This document shows positions 26,288-37,168 of a stretch of DNA of 64,000 nucleotides, piece after piece. Source of the DNA: Acidobacteriaceae bacterium (GTDB taxonomy: Bacteria > Acidobacteriota > Terriglobia > Terriglobales > Acidobacteriaceae); contig JAOAPN010000005.1 in the NCBI GenBank assembly GCA_025462885.1, positions 1-64,000 on the forward strand, read 5' to 3'. Positions within the stretch are counted from its first letter, which is position 1. Each line of letters opens with the position of its first letter. Made by a program: the position numbers and the translations under genes. The notes beneath the pieces were generated by a model. It was given only the letters and a program-made list of their open reading frames with translations, was not told the DNA's origin and did no database searches.

Positions 26288-29200
26288 TTATGCGTTGGCA
26301 GTCTCAGAGGCGGATGCAGCAGCCGCAGCAGCGGCTTCCTTCTCCAACCGTTCCTTCTCAGCCTTCTCCGCCTTACGCGCAGCAGCCGAATTCTGTCCGA
26401 GCTCTGCAGCCAGGGTCTCCGTGGTGAACGACTCGATCACATCGCCGACACGAATGTCCTTGTGTCCGGCCAGATCGATACCGCACTCCACACCCTGTCG
26501 CACTTCGGACACGTCGTCCTTGAAGCGCTTCAGCGAGCCAATTCTGCCACGCCAGACTTCGGTGCCTTCGCGCAGCAGTCGGACCTGCGCATCGCGCTTG
26601 ATCAGGCCATCTGTGACGCGGCAACCAGCGATCTGTCCGACCTTCGTGATCTTGAAGACGCTCATCACTTCGGCGCGGCCAGCGTAGTTTTCCTTGAAGA
26701 CCGGCTCCAGCAATCCGTACATCGCCTTCGTGATCTCGTCCTGAAGCTCGTAGATGATCGAGTGCAGGCGAATCTCGACGTTCTCGCGGTCTGCGATCTC
26801 GGCCGACTTGCGGTCAGGCCGCACGTTGAAGCCGATTACCACAGCGTTCGAAGCCGAAGCCAGCAGCACATCCGACTCGGTGATAGCACCGACGCCTGAG
26901 TGCAGGACGCGAACACGAACCTTCTCGGTCGACATGCGTGCCAGCGAATCGGCCAGTACTTCGACCGAGCCCTGTACGTCGCCCTTCAGGATCAGGTTCA
27001 GGTCCTTCATGCCGGCCTGCTTGATCTGTTCTGCAAGACCTTCCAGCGACACGCGCGAGCTCTTCGCCAACTGGGCTTCGCGTTCCTTCATCTTGCGGTA
27101 CTGCGCAATGCCCTTGGCCTTGTCGCGGTCCGCCATGACCAGGAAGGTATCGCCGGCATCCGGCATCCCCTCAAGTCCGAGAATCTCAACCGGCGTCGAA
27201 GGACCAGCCTCGGTGATGGCACGGCCACGGTCATCGAACATCGCGCGGATCTTACCGAACGTGTTGCCGACGATGTAGCTGTCACCCAGCTTCAGCGTAC
27301 CGTTCTGCACCAGGATGCTGGCAACAGCACCGCGGCCACGGTCGAGCTTCGCTTCGATGACGGTACCGACGGCGGGACGATCCGGCACAGCCTTCGGAGA
27401 GGCGATATCGGCCACGAGGCAGATCATCTCTTCGAGCAAGTCGAGTCCGATGCGCTTCTTCGCCGAAACCTCGACAAACTCAGTCTCGCCGCCCTGGTTC
27501 GAAGGCTGCAATCCACGCGTTGCAAGCTGCTGGATGACCTTCGCCGGGTTGGCGTCGGGCTTGTCGATCTTGTTGACTGCCACGATGATCGGCACCTTCG
27601 CCGCACGGGCATGGTCGATCGCTTCCAGCGTCTGCGGCATCACGCCGTCGTCCGCCGCTACAACGATAACGACGATGTCCGTTACCTTCGCTCCGCGTGC
27701 ACGCATGCGGGTGAAGGCTTCGTGACCCGGGGTATCGAGGAACACGATCTCGCGTCCGAATGCCGGAGAGTCCGGATTCGTTACGTGAATCTTGTACGCG
27801 CCGATGTGCTGCGTGATTCCGCCGGCTTCCCCTGCCGCAACGTCCGTCATCCGGATCGCATCGAGCAGGGAGGTCTTACCGTGGTCGACGTGGCCCATGA
27901 TCGTAACCACTGGCGCACGTACGATCTCGGCCATGCCGGTCGTATCTTCCAGGAAGCCTTCGATCGCCTCGTTCTCAAGCTGCTCTTCGACCGAGATGAT
28001 CTGGGCGTCCGCGCCAAACTGCCGTGCTACGTCCTTCACCAGCTCGCCCTCGAGCGACTGGTTCACGGTCACGAATACGCCCTTCATCAGCAGCGTTGCG
28101 ATCAGGTCCTTGCCGCGAACATCCAGCTTCTCGGCGAGGTCCTTGACGCTGATTCCTTCCGTCACCGTAATCGTCTTGGTGATCGGCAATGGCTCTCGCG
28201 AGAGCGACTGCCCACCGTAACGCGGTGGCGGCTGGAAGCCCTTCATCGGGCCTTCCTTGGTCTTCTCGTAGCGCTGTCCGCCACGGCGTGAGGCAGGACG
28301 TGCCGCCGGACGCATACCCGGCTTCTCGCCCGGTCCCGGCATTGCACCTGCTACTCCGCCCGTACCGCCTGGACGTGCACCGAAGCCTGGACGCGGCGGG
28401 AATCCGGGACGTGCTCCCGGCGTAAAGCCAGGGCGCGGCGGTCCGCCAGGACCACCCGGTCCACCGGGGAAGGTACGCGTCGGATGCATTGGACGACGTG
28501 CGCCCGGTCCTCCAGGGCCTCCAGGACCACCCGGTCCGCCCATCCCAGGGCGTTGACCCGGCCCGCCCATTCCTGGCCGAGGCCGCTCGAAGATGGGACG
28601 GCTGCGCGCAGGAGCACCCGGAGCAACTGGAGGAGCGGTATAAATCGGACGCGGTCCGGTCTGTGGCATGATGACGCGACGCGCCGGAGGAGCCGGTGGG
28701 CCGGTCGGAGAAGCTACAGCCGCAACCGCAGGAACGGTGCCAGCACCTTCAGCCGGGACCGCAGCAGCAGGAACAGCCGCTTCTGCAGCCGGAGCACTTG
28801 CCGGAGCAGGAGTGGCAGCGGCTGGCGCATCGACAGGAGCTACCGGAGCCGGAGCAACAGGAGTCGCAGGAGGAGCGGTTGCCTCTACCGGCTTAGCAGC
28901 CGGGGAAGCGGAAACGGGAGCAGCAGGTGCAGGAGCCGCCGCGACGACCGGGGGCCGCGCTACAACCGGAGCTCCGGCAGGCGGAGCGACAGCGATGGGC
29001 GGCTTCGCGATCACTGGCCCAACCGGCGGCCGGCTGGCAATCGCAGGAGCAGCTACCGTGGGACGGGGAGCGCCCGCAGGAGCAACAATATTCGCCCCCT
29101 GCCGTGGCAGAGGAACGATCCGGCGCGGAGCAACCACATCGGGAGCGTTGGACGAAGATGTGCCGGAAGCGGCGACAGGAACAGCGCTGGGAGGAGCAGT

Positions 29201-29575
29201 CGATACCGCCGGGCGCACCGGAGCAGCGCCGGCAACTACCGTCGGAGGAGCAACCACGACTGCCTGAGGACGCGGTGGAGGCGCATTGCGGGCGTTCTCT
29301 TCAGCCTGCTTGCGCTCCAGAATTGCCTTCAGGGCGTCTCCGGGCTTGGAGACCTTGGACAGGTCAAACCGCGGCTTGGTATCCGCCGCAGGTCTGCTCG
29401 CGGACGTACCACGGCTTCCGCCGTTGAAGTATCCGCGGACCCGTTCCGCCTGGTCGGCCTCGATCGAACTGGAGTGCGTCTTACCCGTTACCCCGAGCGC
29501 CTCGAGCGCATCGAGAATCGGCCTGCTCTTTACTTCCAGTTCACGTGCCAAATCATTGATTCGAACTTTGCTCAT
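26288..29575 (-). CDS. infB: Translation initiation factor IF-2 with very long linker
   Basis: Encodes 1095 residues (E. coli 890). An IF2N domain opens the protein ([20 protein letters not shown]). Residues from about 95 to 470 are low-complexity, first A/P/V-rich, then G/P/R-rich with GGPG repeats. A second IF2N-type segment follows ([20 protein letters not shown]), then the GTPase: GHVDHGKT (G1, near residue 560), [16 protein letters not shown] (G3), NKID (G4), SAKK (G5), and domains II-IV to the end. IF2 brings fMet-tRNA to the 30S subunit and promotes subunit joining. Last gene of the rimP-nusA-infB operon. Confidence 0.97.
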   Translation of the reverse strand: MSKVRINDLARELEVKSRPILDALEALGVTGKTHSSSIEADQAERVRGYFNGGSRGTSASRPAADTKPRFDLSKVSKPGDALKAILERKQAEENARNAPPPRPQAVVVAPPTVVAGAAPVRPAVSTAPPSAVPVAASGTSSSNAPDVVAPRRIVPLPRQGANIVAPAGAPRPTVAAPAIASRPPVGPVIAKPPIAVAPPAGAPVVARPPVVAAAPAPAAPVSASPAAKPVEATAPPATPVAPAPVAPVDAPAAATPAPASAPAAEAAVPAAAVPAEGAGTVPAVAAVASPTGPPAPPARRVIMPQTGPRPIYTAPPVAPGAPARSRPIFERPRPGMGGPGQRPGMGGPGGPGGPGGPGARRPMHPTRTFPGGPGGPGGPPRPGFTPGARPGFPPRPGFGARPGGTGGVAGAMPGPGEKPGMRPAARPASRRGGQRYEKTKEGPMKGFQPPPRYGGQSLSREPLPITKTITVTEGISVKDLAEKLDVRGKDLIATLLMKGVFVTVNQSLEGELVKDVARQFGADAQIISVEEQLENEAIEGFLEDTTGMAEIVRAPVVTIMGHVDHGKTSLLDAIRMTDVAAGEAGGITQHIGAYKIHVTNPDSPAFGREIVFLDTPGHEAFTRMRARGAKVTDIVVIVVAADDGVMPQTLEAIDHARAAKVPIIVAVNKIDKPDANPAKVIQQLATRGLQPSNQGGETEFVEVSAKKRIGLDLLEEMICLVADIASPKAVPDRPAVGTVIEAKLDRGRGAVASILVQNGTLKLGDSYIVGNTFGKIRAMFDDRGRAITEAGPSTPVEILGLEGMPDAGDTFLVMADRDKAKGIAQYRKMKEREAQLAKSSRVSLEGLAEQIKQAGMKDLNLILKGDVQGSVEVLADSLARMSTEKVRVRVLHSGVGAITESDVLLASASNAVVIGFNVRPDRKSAEIADRENVEIRLHSIIYELQDEITKAMYGLLEPVFKENYAGRAEVMSVFKITKVGQIAGCRVTDGLIKRDAQVRLLREGTEVWRGRIGSLKRFKDDVSEVRQGVECGIDLAGHKDIRVGDVIESFTTETLAAELGQNSAAARKAEKAEKERLEKEAAAAAAASASETANA

Positions 29576-29664
29576 CCGTCCCTTTTCAGTTGCTCCCTGC
29601 GCCGTTAGCTGGTCATATCAGCTCAGCCTCAATAGCGAAGGAATGTCTATTGTAAGTCTTCTGT

Positions 29665-29691
29665 CCGGAGATGGAACCATCCCATCTCCGG
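29665..29691 (-). other. Hairpin between nusA and infB
   Basis: CCGGAGATGG (29665-29674) pairs perfectly with CCATCTCCGG (29682-29691) across seven bases, in the 143-bp gap between the two genes. No T-run follows on the minus strand. A processing or stability element is more likely than a terminator. Confidence 0.5.
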
Positions 29692-29718
29692 TGATTCTCA
29701 AGTGCGTGGCCGGTGGAG

Positions 29719-31350
29719 CTAGCCACGGTCGTGCCCGTCCGTATCTGGTCCCTCGTCCGAGGTCTCCTGGCTCTGGTCCACCAGTTCATCGACCGCGTCG
29801 TTGTCCATCTCGATCTGTTCTTCGCGGGCGTCCGCATCGCTGAAGGCATCGCTATCCGAATCGGCATCTTCTGCCGCTTCAATGTCCTCGGTCGAAATCG
29901 CGCTGACCTCTTCTGCTTCGCCCGCGCCGGCCTGCTGCGCCAGCAACTCTTCCGGTGTCTTCATCGTGTCTCCCTCTGTCCCTGAAGCATCTGAAGTTGA
30001 TCCCTCAGCTTCAGATGCAGATTCAACAGTTTCAGCGGCTACCGGTGCAGCCACAACTGGCCGCTCCTCGCCTTCTTCATACTGCCCAAAGTAGTGGCGC
30101 ACTGCGACCGAAATCTTCTCGACCGTCTTTTCGCCGATTCCCGGAACCTCTTCCAACTGCTCCGGAGTCATATCCGCCAGCTCTTCCACGGTCGTAATAC
30201 CGGCCGCGATCAGCTTCTCCAGGATCGTCTCGCCCAGCTCCGTAATCTGCTCCACCGGAGTCGTAGGTCCGCCGCCCATAGCGTGCATCTGCTGCTCGAC
30301 CTCCTGGCGCTTCTCTTCCTCGCTCTTGATGTCGATCTTCCACTGCAGCAGCTTGGCTGCGAGCCGGACGTTCTGGCCCTTTTTGCCGATCGCCAGCGAC
30401 AACTGCGTATCGTCGACGATTACTTCGATCTGCTTCTCAGCGAGATCCGTAATCGACACCCGGCTGACCTTCGCCGGCTGTAACGCCTTCTCGGCAAAGG
30501 TCGTAATTTCTTCCGAGAACTCGATAATGTCGATCTTCTCACCGCGCAGCTCGCGGATGATGGACTGTACGCGCATGCCCTTCATGCCGACGCATGCGCC
30601 GACCGGATCGACGTCCTTATCGCGGCTCATTACGGCAATCTTGGTCCGTTCGCCGGCCTCACGGGCAATCGCCCGGATCGAAACCGTTCCGTCGTAGATC
30701 TCAGGAACTTCGCTTTGGAACAGGCTCTGCACCAGCCCCGGAGCGGCACGGCTCACGATGACCTGCGGACCCTTGGCGGCGCGATCCACGCGCAGCAGCA
30801 CGACGCGAACCCGCTCACCGACGGCAAACTGCTCCAACCGGCTCTGCTCGCGCTTTGGCATCCGCGCCTCAGCCTTGCCCAGATCGAAGATCACGTCCAT
30901 CGGCTCCAGCCGCTTCACCGTGGCGGTCAGCACTTCGCCCGCGCGGTGGTTGTACTCGTTGAATACGGTATCGCGCTCGGCCTCGCGCACCTTCTGGAAG
31001 ATCACCTGCTTCGCCATCTGCGCGGCGATACGTCCCAGCGGAGTCGTGTCCTTGTAGAAGCGGAGTTCGCCGCCGACCTCAACCTCGGGAGCCAGCGCAC
31101 GCGCCGCCTCGAGCGTCATCTGGTTGATCTCGTCCTCGACCTGCTCCTGCGTCTCGACCACGGTCTTGTACACATACGCCCGGATCTCGCCCGTCTCGCG
31201 GTCCATCTCGGCGCGCATGTTCTCCTGCGTCTTGTAAAACTTCCGGGTTGCCAGCGCGATGGCGTCTTCGACCGCACCCACGACAACCTCGGGCTCAATG
31301 CCCTTATCCCGGCTCAACGTCTCAATCGATTGATACAGAACACTTGCCAT
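29719..31350 (-). CDS. nusA: Transcription termination/antitermination protein NusA
   Basis: Encodes about 543 residues. Order: N-terminal RNA-polymerase-binding domain ([20 protein letters not shown]), S1 domain (about 130-200), two KH domains ([40 protein letters not shown]), then helix-hairpin-helix repeats ([15 protein letters not shown]). The last about 90 residues are very acidic. The ATG at 31350 fits the family start and has AGGAAG about 11 bases upstream; a GTG at 31362 is an alternative. ylxR, often found between nusA and infB, is absent. Confidence 0.96.
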   Translation of the reverse strand: MASVLYQSIETLSRDKGIEPEVVVGAVEDAIALATRKFYKTQENMRAEMDRETGEIRAYVYKTVVETQEQVEDEINQMTLEAARALAPEVEVGGELRFYKDTTPLGRIAAQMAKQVIFQKVREAERDTVFNEYNHRAGEVLTATVKRLEPMDVIFDLGKAEARMPKREQSRLEQFAVGERVRVVLLRVDRAAKGPQVIVSRAAPGLVQSLFQSEVPEIYDGTVSIRAIAREAGERTKIAVMSRDKDVDPVGACVGMKGMRVQSIIRELRGEKIDIIEFSEEITTFAEKALQPAKVSRVSITDLAEKQIEVIVDDTQLSLAIGKKGQNVRLAAKLLQWKIDIKSEEEKRQEVEQQMHAMGGGPTTPVEQITELGETILEKLIAAGITTVEELADMTPEQLEEVPGIGEKTVEKISVAVRHYFGQYEEGEERPVVAAPVAAETVESASEAEGSTSDASGTEGDTMKTPEELLAQQAGAGEAEEVSAISTEDIEAAEDADSDSDAFSDADAREEQIEMDNDAVDELVDQSQETSDEGPDTDGHDRG

Positions 31351-31462
31351 TCTTTTTCTCACTTCCTATAAACGTCATACCGCGACGTACTTTGTATGTT
31401 GCTACTGTGTCTGGTGCCGCTACTATGTTTCCCGTTTCAAGCCGTCATCCTGAACGAAGTGA

Positions 31463-31530
31463 AGGACCCCTGTATTGCTCCACTGGAGTGGACTAACTCG
31501 AAGCGCGGTACCCGTCAGGACCCCTGTATT
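31463..31530. repeat. Pair of short direct repeats between rimP and nusA
   Basis: AGGACCCCTGTATT occurs at 31463-31476 and again at 31517-31530, in a 239-bp gap. The first copy is preceded by GTCATCCTGAACGAAGTGA, a phrase I associate with dispersed repeats of Terriglobia genomes. This looks like the remains of a small non-coding repeat lodged inside the operon. Confidence 0.5.
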
Positions 31531-31589
31531 TCGAACTTCCCAATGGAACTTACCCCCGTGAGGTAACGCTCCGTCCCCAGGTGGCCTTA

Positions 31590-32189
31590 CTAAATCTCTG
31601 CTACCAGGTGCGCCTTCTCAACATTCAACAGGGCAATCTCTACCGTCTGCTCCGTAATTGCTTTCTTTGCCTTGCCCTTCTGCTTTACAGCCGAAAGGTC
31701 CAGCTTGATCACGCCATCCGCAAATCCGGTGAGACGTCCCTGCCAATGCCGATTGTTATTCACTGCGGTAAACGTCTGAATCTTGATGAGACTGCCCGTA
31801 AACCGGACATAGTCCTCGGCCTTCGACATCTTCCGCTCCAGGCCCGGGGAAGAGACCTCCAGCGTGTACTCCGCGCCGGGGATCAGGTCCTCTACATCCA
31901 GTACCGTCCCGAAGTCCTGCGCAAACTTCGTGCAATCTTCATGGGTCACGCCAGAAAGCATCTCCGCCGGAACACCCTTTGGAAGCTGGACAACGTCTTC
32001 CTGACCTTCGACGGGCTCAGCAGCAGCCAGTTCGGCTAATTTTGCCCGCTCTACGGCATTCTTCTCGATATAGATCCGCAGCGTACGAAACTTCACTCCG
32101 CCCTGAAACTCCAGATCAACCACATCCAGGTCATGCGAGGCCGCGACACGATCAGCGGTACTACGAATTGCATCGAGTTGAACTGCCAT
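31590..32189 (-). CDS. rimP: Ribosome maturation factor RimP
   Basis: Encodes 199 residues (E. coli 150). The N-terminal domain ends with DLEFQGGVKFRTLRIYIEK, followed by the YTLEVSSPGLERKM signature (family: LEVSSPGLDRPL), and the C-terminal SH3-like domain with GRLTGFADGVIKLDL. RimP is needed for maturation of the 30S subunit and binds S12. An insert of about 30 residues after position 70 explains the extra length. First gene of rimP-nusA-infB. Confidence 0.95.
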   Translation of the reverse strand: MAVQLDAIRSTADRVAASHDLDVVDLEFQGGVKFRTLRIYIEKNAVERAKLAELAAAEPVEGQEDVVQLPKGVPAEMLSGVTHEDCTKFAQDFGTVLDVEDLIPGAEYTLEVSSPGLERKMSKAEDYVRFTGSLIKIQTFTAVNNNRHWQGRLTGFADGVIKLDLSAVKQKGKAKKAITEQTVEIALLNVEKAHLVAEI

Positions 32190-32330
32190 ATCAAATCCCT
32201 GACTGAAGCACAGCCGTCAAACAAAAACGGCACTCCTGAAACCCGTAAATCCAACAAAAATCTTGAAAGCTGGCCCTAAATTCCATCCGAGTGCCAGCTT
32301 GAAATCACGCTCGAACGATCCTCTTTTAGA

Positions 32331-32358
32331 GCAAATAAAAAGTGGGCTCTCGCCCACT
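32331..32358 (-). promoter_or_regulatory. rimP: rimP-leader-like attenuator hairpin
   Basis: On the minus strand the sequence reads AGTGGGC-GAGA-GCCCACT followed by TTTTATTTGC, a textbook intrinsic terminator 142 bp upstream of the rimP start. GTGGGC/GCCCAC hairpins with T-runs in front of rimP recur in many bacteria and are the basis of the Rfam rimP-leader family. A premature terminator controlling rimP-nusA-infB is the likely role. Confidence 0.75.
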
Positions 32359-32659
32359 CATCTCTTCCGTCAATCTGCCGGTACGCTCACGGCTCATTCT
32401 GAACGACGGAACAAAATCGCCTGCAACCCATATCTTACACCCGACTCTCAATTTTCCGAAATCCCTCTTCCTTAGAAGACCGCACCACCTCCGGACTTTC
32501 ACGCAAGATGCTCCGAAGAGCGAGAAATAAGTCCTAATCAGCTAAAAGTAGAGCAGTAGGTGATTTAAGTGGTTTTAAATCAATTACTTGAAGCCGTGGA
32601 TGCCGTCTGGAGTATCGAAGAGCCGATTCTAAATAGTAGAGCTTGTAACCCGGCCTCAT

Positions 32660-32688
32660 TTGCTCTCCCTCCAGCCCGACTCTACAAT
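32660..32688 (+). promoter_or_regulatory. guaB: Predicted sigma-70 promoter of guaB
   Basis: TTGCTC (32660-32665) and TACAAT (32683-32688) are separated by 17 bp, close to the TTGACA-N17-TATAAT consensus. The start would be about 32695, leaving an about 50-base leader before the guaB ATG. Confidence 0.6.
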
Positions 32689-32747
32689 CGATCAACCGCC
32701 GCCCTCAGGACCCTTCTCTTCGTCTCGAACGCTCGGCCCATAAAATT

Positions 32748-34274
32748 ATGATCATCTCCCCTATTCCCGAGGCACTTACCTTTGACGATGTTCTCCTCGT
32801 CCCCGCATACAGCGACGTAGTTCCTACCCAGGTCAGCACCCAGACGCAGCTCACCAAGAACATCACCCTCAACACCCCGCTGATGTCCGCCGCCATGGAC
32901 ACCGTCACTGAGTCCCGCCTCGCCATCGCCATGGCCCAGCAGGGAGGCCTCGGCGTCGTCCACCGCAACCTCTCCATCGAGCAGCAGGCTGGTGAGATTG
33001 ATAAGGTGAAGCGTTCCGAATCCGGCATGATCGTCGACCCGGTCACCATTACACCCGAGCAGACCATCGCCGACGCCCTCGAGGTCATGCGGCGCTACAA
33101 GATCTCCGGTGTTCCCGTCACCAAGAACAAGAAACTCGTCGGCATCCTGACCAACCGCGACCTGCGCTTCGTCTCCCGCACCGACCTCTCCATCGACTCG
33201 GTGATGACCAAGACCAACCTCATCACCGTGCCCGTGGGAACCACGCTTGAGCAGGCGGAGCAGATTCTTCACCAGCATCGCGTCGAGAAGCTTCTCGTCG
33301 TCAACGACGACTTCGAGCTCAAGGGCCTGATCACCGTCAAGGACATCCAGAAGAAGCTCAAGTACCCGAACGCCTCCAAAGACTCGCAGGGCCGTCTCCG
33401 CGTAGCGGGTGCGATCGGCGCTACCGGCGACTTCCTCGAGCGCGCCGCCGAACTCATCAACGCCCGCGTCGACGCCCTGGCGATTGACTCCGCCCATGGC
33501 CACAGCTCGCGTGTCCTCGAAGCCGTTCGCGAGTGCAAGGCTCGCTTCCCACACATCGACCTGTTCGCCGGCAACGTCGCTACCTACGAGGGTGCTCTGG
33601 CTCTCATCGACGCGGGCGCGGACGCTATCAAGGTCGGCATCGGACCCGGCTCCATCTGCACGACCCGCATGGTGACCGGCGCCGGAATGCCCCAGATCAC
33701 CGCCATCGCCGAGGCCTATCGCGCTGCCAAGGAGCGCGGCATCTCCGTCATCGCCGACGGCGGTATCAAGTACTCGGGAGACGTCACCAAGGCCATTGCG
33801 GCCGGAGCCAGCGTCTGTATGATGGGCTCGCTCTTCGCCGGCGTGGACGAGTCGCCCGGCGAGACGATTCTCTATCAGGGCCGGAGCTTCAAGGCCTACC
33901 GTGGCATGGGCTCGCTCAGCGCAATGGCGCAGGGCTCAGGCGAGCGCTACTTCCAGGGTAAGGAAGATATGAACGAGATCAGCAGCGGCGAACGTCCCAA
34001 CCTTACCGCCCGGGAAGGGGCCAGCTCCAACCGCCTCGCCAAGTTTGTCCCCGAAGGCATTGAGGGTCGCGTCCCGCATCGTGGGCCGCTCGAAGCCATG
34101 GTCTACCAACTGGTCGGGGGACTTCGCTCCGGCATGGGCTACCTGGGATGCAGCACCATCCCGGAACTCCAGGCCAACGCCCGCTTTATCCGTATCTCGA
34201 ACGCGGGGCTCAAAGAGAGTCACGTTCACGATGTCATCATTACCCGTGAAGCTCCGAACTACCACGCAGAATAA
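32748..34274 (+). CDS. guaB: Inosine-5'-monophosphate dehydrogenase
   Basis: Encodes 508 residues (E. coli 488). The TIM barrel begins [24 protein letters not shown] pair (about 95-210; [40 protein letters not shown]) regulates activity. The catalytic loop [13 protein letters not shown] holds the cysteine that attacks IMP, and [17 protein letters not shown] binds phosphate. It oxidises IMP to XMP, the committed step to guanine nucleotides. Its last 35 bp overlap the convergent gene at 34240. Confidence 0.97.
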   Translation: MIISPIPEALTFDDVLLVPAYSDVVPTQVSTQTQLTKNITLNTPLMSAAMDTVTESRLAIAMAQQGGLGVVHRNLSIEQQAGEIDKVKRSESGMIVDPVTITPEQTIADALEVMRRYKISGVPVTKNKKLVGILTNRDLRFVSRTDLSIDSVMTKTNLITVPVGTTLEQAEQILHQHRVEKLLVVNDDFELKGLITVKDIQKKLKYPNASKDSQGRLRVAGAIGATGDFLERAAELINARVDALAIDSAHGHSSRVLEAVRECKARFPHIDLFAGNVATYEGALALIDAGADAIKVGIGPGSICTTRMVTGAGMPQITAIAEAYRAAKERGISVIADGGIKYSGDVTKAIAAGASVCMMGSLFAGVDESPGETILYQGRSFKAYRGMGSLSAMAQGSGERYFQGKEDMNEISSGERPNLTAREGASSNRLAKFVPEGIEGRVPHRGPLEAMVYQLVGGLRSGMGYLGCSTIPELQANARFIRISNAGLKESHVHDVIITREAPNYHAE

Positions 34275-35247
34275 TCCGGTCGGTCCGGTTGTCCTTCACC
34301 ATCGCATCGAACCGATGCCGCACCGTGAAGCCCAGGTCCTCGTAAAGCTCTACTGCCCGGCTATTCTCCTCGGTCACGGTCAAGGTGATCGCGGAGAATC
34401 CGGCTTCTGCGAGATGGGTCATGCAGTGCTCCATCAGGAGCCTCCCGAGGCCATGCCGCCGATACGGGGACGCCACGCAGATCTGCGTAATATGTGCGAC
34501 GTCCGGTGCGACCCGGGAGCAGAGCACCAGTCCCGCCAGTCCGCCGGTTCGCCGGTCGCGCAGCACCCACGAAGCTGTGGCTTCAAAGACGCCGCAGCCC
34601 GGAAACCGTACGATATTGTGCAGAAATCGCAGCGAGCCGTGCAGCGACCGATATTGGTCGTTGATGCTGGCATCGATATGTCCCGCGTAGGCCGCGTGGA
34701 TCAACTCGCCGGCCGCCTGGTAGACCCCGGCAGTCCACCCGTTCAATTCCAGGAACTCCGGCAAGGCCACGCGAGCCCCCGACAGACCGCTCCTCACATC
34801 GAACTCCATGAACAGCCTGGGAAAGAGAGAGAAGCCCGCATCGAGGAAGCTTCGAGCGATAACGCCGCTGTCGTAGAGAAGCATTTGCGACTCTATCCGC
34901 TCAACATCCGGCGAATGCTCCAGCAGATCCAGAAGATGCCCCAACAGCCGCTCCGTAACCTGGAGATCAGTAAACGAGTCGCTGCTCATCGAGAACGCGT
35001 CACCGACGACGGCCTTGTGTCCTTCGTAGACGCAGAAGGTAAATCCGCAGATACGACCGCGGTCGAGGGCGACAAATCCCGGCAGAATTCTGGAGTCTAA
35101 ATACTGCAGCAGAAGCTCAATTGAGCTTTCATAGTTCCACCGCAGCCGCTGCTTCCACACCCGCGCTTCCTCTTCCAGCAGCGGACGCAACTGGCGTGCG
35201 GAGAAGTGGCGCAGATCAAGGATCTCGAGTTGGGTCGCGACTGTCAT
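34240..35247 (-). CDS. GNAT acetyltransferase with an additional N-terminal domain
   Basis: Encodes 335 residues. The C-terminal part (about 175-325) is a clear GNAT fold with the acetyl-CoA loop [20 protein letters not shown] and [14 protein letters not shown]. The first about 150 residues look like a degenerate GNAT half ([20 protein letters not shown]), so this may be a tandem-GNAT enzyme. Substrate unknown. Its 3' end overlaps the 3' end of guaB by 35 bp. Co-directional with and 77 bp after the glycosyltransferase. Confidence 0.82.
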   Translation of the reverse strand: MTVATQLEILDLRHFSARQLRPLLEEEARVWKQRLRWNYESSIELLLQYLDSRILPGFVALDRGRICGFTFCVYEGHKAVVGDAFSMSSDSFTDLQVTERLLGHLLDLLEHSPDVERIESQMLLYDSGVIARSFLDAGFSLFPRLFMEFDVRSGLSGARVALPEFLELNGWTAGVYQAAGELIHAAYAGHIDASINDQYRSLHGSLRFLHNIVRFPGCGVFEATASWVLRDRRTGGLAGLVLCSRVAPDVAHITQICVASPYRRHGLGRLLMEHCMTHLAEAGFSAITLTVTEENSRAVELYEDLGFTVRHRFDAMVKDNRTDRIILRGSSELHG

Positions 35248-35324
35248 CCGCCTGAGTGTAAGTCGAGAGTATAGGAACTAACCAGCAACACGTTCGTGAA
35301 ACCGGTATCGCATCGAATACACTC

Positions 35325-37139
35325 CTACTCCTGGGCGTAGACCCGATACACTTCCAATCCTTGCGAATCGTAGAGAAACAGCGGTACATAAACGCGGCCG
35401 GCAAGCCAATGGCTCAGACTCTCCGTGTCGTTTGAGCGCACCACGAGCAGATGCTGCTCCGGAGGGACGCCGTCGTTGCTGTAGTGGATCAGCGGCTCAT
35501 TGCGATAGAACGCCAGCCCGTAATCCATGTCTCGCTTCACATCCTGCACCGCCACCAGTTTGATTCCCGGGGCCAGCCGAGCCATCTCCGCTGCAAGCGG
35601 CCGGGCGGAATAGTTCAGGTCCAGGTCTTTGCCGTGAAAGCCAAGCAGAAAGATAAGCGATGCCAGCACGGGAATCAGCGTGGCATTGCGGGTCTGGTCG
35701 ATGCCCCAGCGGCGCATGATCCACCAGACGAGCAGCACCATTCCGGCCGCGGATGCCGCTGCAACCAGCAGCCATCCCCTGGAGGGAACCAGCGTCTCGT
35801 ACTTCATGTGCTGCGGTGCAAGCACCAGCACGAAGACCAGTACGCCGCACAGTCCGGCATGAGCCCAAAGCAGCCAGGCCGGCATGCCCTCCCGGCGAAT
35901 GCGATTGAGGTAGTCCGCCGTAAGAATGGTGAGGGGTGGAATCGAAGGAAGGATGTAGCCGGGCAGCTTCGAACCCGAGAGCGAGAAGAACAAAATGGGT
36001 AGGAGGGCCCACAGGACCAGGAACTCGGGAAAGGCGTCTCCTGCGCGGGTGTGGCCAAGATACCGCTGCGGATTGTGACGAACCTTCCACTCCGCGATTG
36101 AAATTTGTACCGAATCGATAAGGGCGCGAATCGCGATAATCGTCCATGGCATCAGGGCGATCAGGACGACTGCCAGGTAGTACCAGACCGGCTGATGATG
36201 TTGATAGCGGTTGGTCGCAAAGCGTTCCAGGTTGTGTTCCAGGAAGAAGGATCTTAAGAACGTCGGATTCTTCTTCTGGACCGCGATGTACCAGGGCAGC
36301 ACGATAGCAAGATAGAGCAGGACGCCGGGCAGCCATATCGTTCGCCGAAGCGCCTTCCACTCTCTTCTGAGACCGAGAAAGAGCAGGATGATAAACAGCG
36401 CAAGAAACGGCGCGATTGGTCCCTTCGCGAGCGTGGCGATGGCTCCGAAGAAGTAAAGATCGAACAGCCAGAACTTCTTTCCGGTCTCGTACCAGGCATA
36501 CCAGCCCAGCATCCCGATGCAGAAGGGAGCGGCCAGTTGCATGTCGGTCGATGCGCCCCGCGCAAAGCTTACGATGCCCACGCAGGAGGCTGTAATCAGC
36601 GCGGCATCCAGGTGGCCCCCCGGACGAAACCGGCGCATGTGCAGGAAGATCAGGATAATCAGGGCGAAGGTCGCGGAGCTGGAGGGGAGCCTCGCGGACC
36701 AGTCCGAGACGCCGAATTCCTTGAAGAAGCTCATCGCGCGCCAGTAGTACAGGGCCGGCTTCTCCAGCCAGGGCTGGCCGTACAGGATCGGGGTGACGGT
36801 TCCCCCTAAAATGCAGTGGTAGGAGTTCTTAAGATCCTCTGGCCGAAGGCTGCGGGGAACCATCTTCGCGTTGACTTCGTGGCACGCCTGGGAGTGGGCG
36901 GCGAGCATCTCGCGCGCGACCTGCGCGTAGCGCGGCTCGTCCGCTCCGACCAGGCCAAGCTGGTCTCCTCCGAAGAGGGGAACCAAGCCATAGAGCAACA
37001 GAAAGATCGTCACGACGAGTAGAACGATGAACTCACGCGGAGCGGAGACGTCCGATCGTGTCTGAAGGGAGCGTAGCCATGCCATGAGGGTGAATCGGAT
37101 CCGGGCGCTGGAACTCGAGGATTGCGGCGTCTCGTTCAT
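35325..37139 (-). CDS. Membrane glycosyltransferase, PMT/ArnT family
   Basis: Encodes about 604 residues with some 12 membrane segments. The periplasmic motif GLVGADEPRYAQVAREML, with the DE pair, is typical of ArnT/PMT-type GT-C enzymes that take sugars from polyprenyl-phosphate donors. Later, LLPILFFSLSGSKLPGYILP matches the ArnT family. It may modify lipid A or another envelope glycan; the acceptor cannot be told. The ATG at 37139 is preferred; a TTG at 37166 would bring it to 2 bp from the nrnA stop. Confidence 0.88.
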   Translation of the reverse strand: MNETPQSSSSSARIRFTLMAWLRSLQTRSDVSAPREFIVLLVVTIFLLLYGLVPLFGGDQLGLVGADEPRYAQVAREMLAAHSQACHEVNAKMVPRSLRPEDLKNSYHCILGGTVTPILYGQPWLEKPALYYWRAMSFFKEFGVSDWSARLPSSSATFALIILIFLHMRRFRPGGHLDAALITASCVGIVSFARGASTDMQLAAPFCIGMLGWYAWYETGKKFWLFDLYFFGAIATLAKGPIAPFLALFIILLFLGLRREWKALRRTIWLPGVLLYLAIVLPWYIAVQKKNPTFLRSFFLEHNLERFATNRYQHHQPVWYYLAVVLIALMPWTIIAIRALIDSVQISIAEWKVRHNPQRYLGHTRAGDAFPEFLVLWALLPILFFSLSGSKLPGYILPSIPPLTILTADYLNRIRREGMPAWLLWAHAGLCGVLVFVLVLAPQHMKYETLVPSRGWLLVAAASAAGMVLLVWWIMRRWGIDQTRNATLIPVLASLIFLLGFHGKDLDLNYSARPLAAEMARLAPGIKLVAVQDVKRDMDYGLAFYRNEPLIHYSNDGVPPEQHLLVVRSNDTESLSHWLAGRVYVPLFLYDSQGLEVYRVYAQE

Positions 37140-37168
37140 GGATGGGTTTGGTTCCGGCGACTCCAAGG

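Larger units (their letters stand above)
32190..32747. other. Divergent intergenic region, rimP leader and guaB promoter
   Basis: This 558-bp gap separates the divergent rimP (-) and guaB (+) starts. It holds a minus-strand terminator hairpin at 32331-32358 and a plus-strand promoter at 32660-32688, both listed separately. The part from 32360 to 32640 is AT-richer than its surroundings and shows no credible gene; it probably carries the minus-strand promoter and the rest of the rimP leader. Confidence 0.6.

Noticed and set aside
28340..28600. Repetitive G/C-rich DNA resembling a repeat array or CRISPR
   Set aside because: The repeats encode in-frame GGPG and related units of IF2; there are no spacers of fixed length.
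28484..29608. Open frame of 374 codons on the plus strand opposite infB
   Set aside because: R/S/G-rich low-complexity translation of the complement of the IF2 linker; no start context.
32569..32747. Open frame before guaB
   Set aside because: It spans the predicted guaB promoter, lacks a ribosome binding site and matches nothing recognised.
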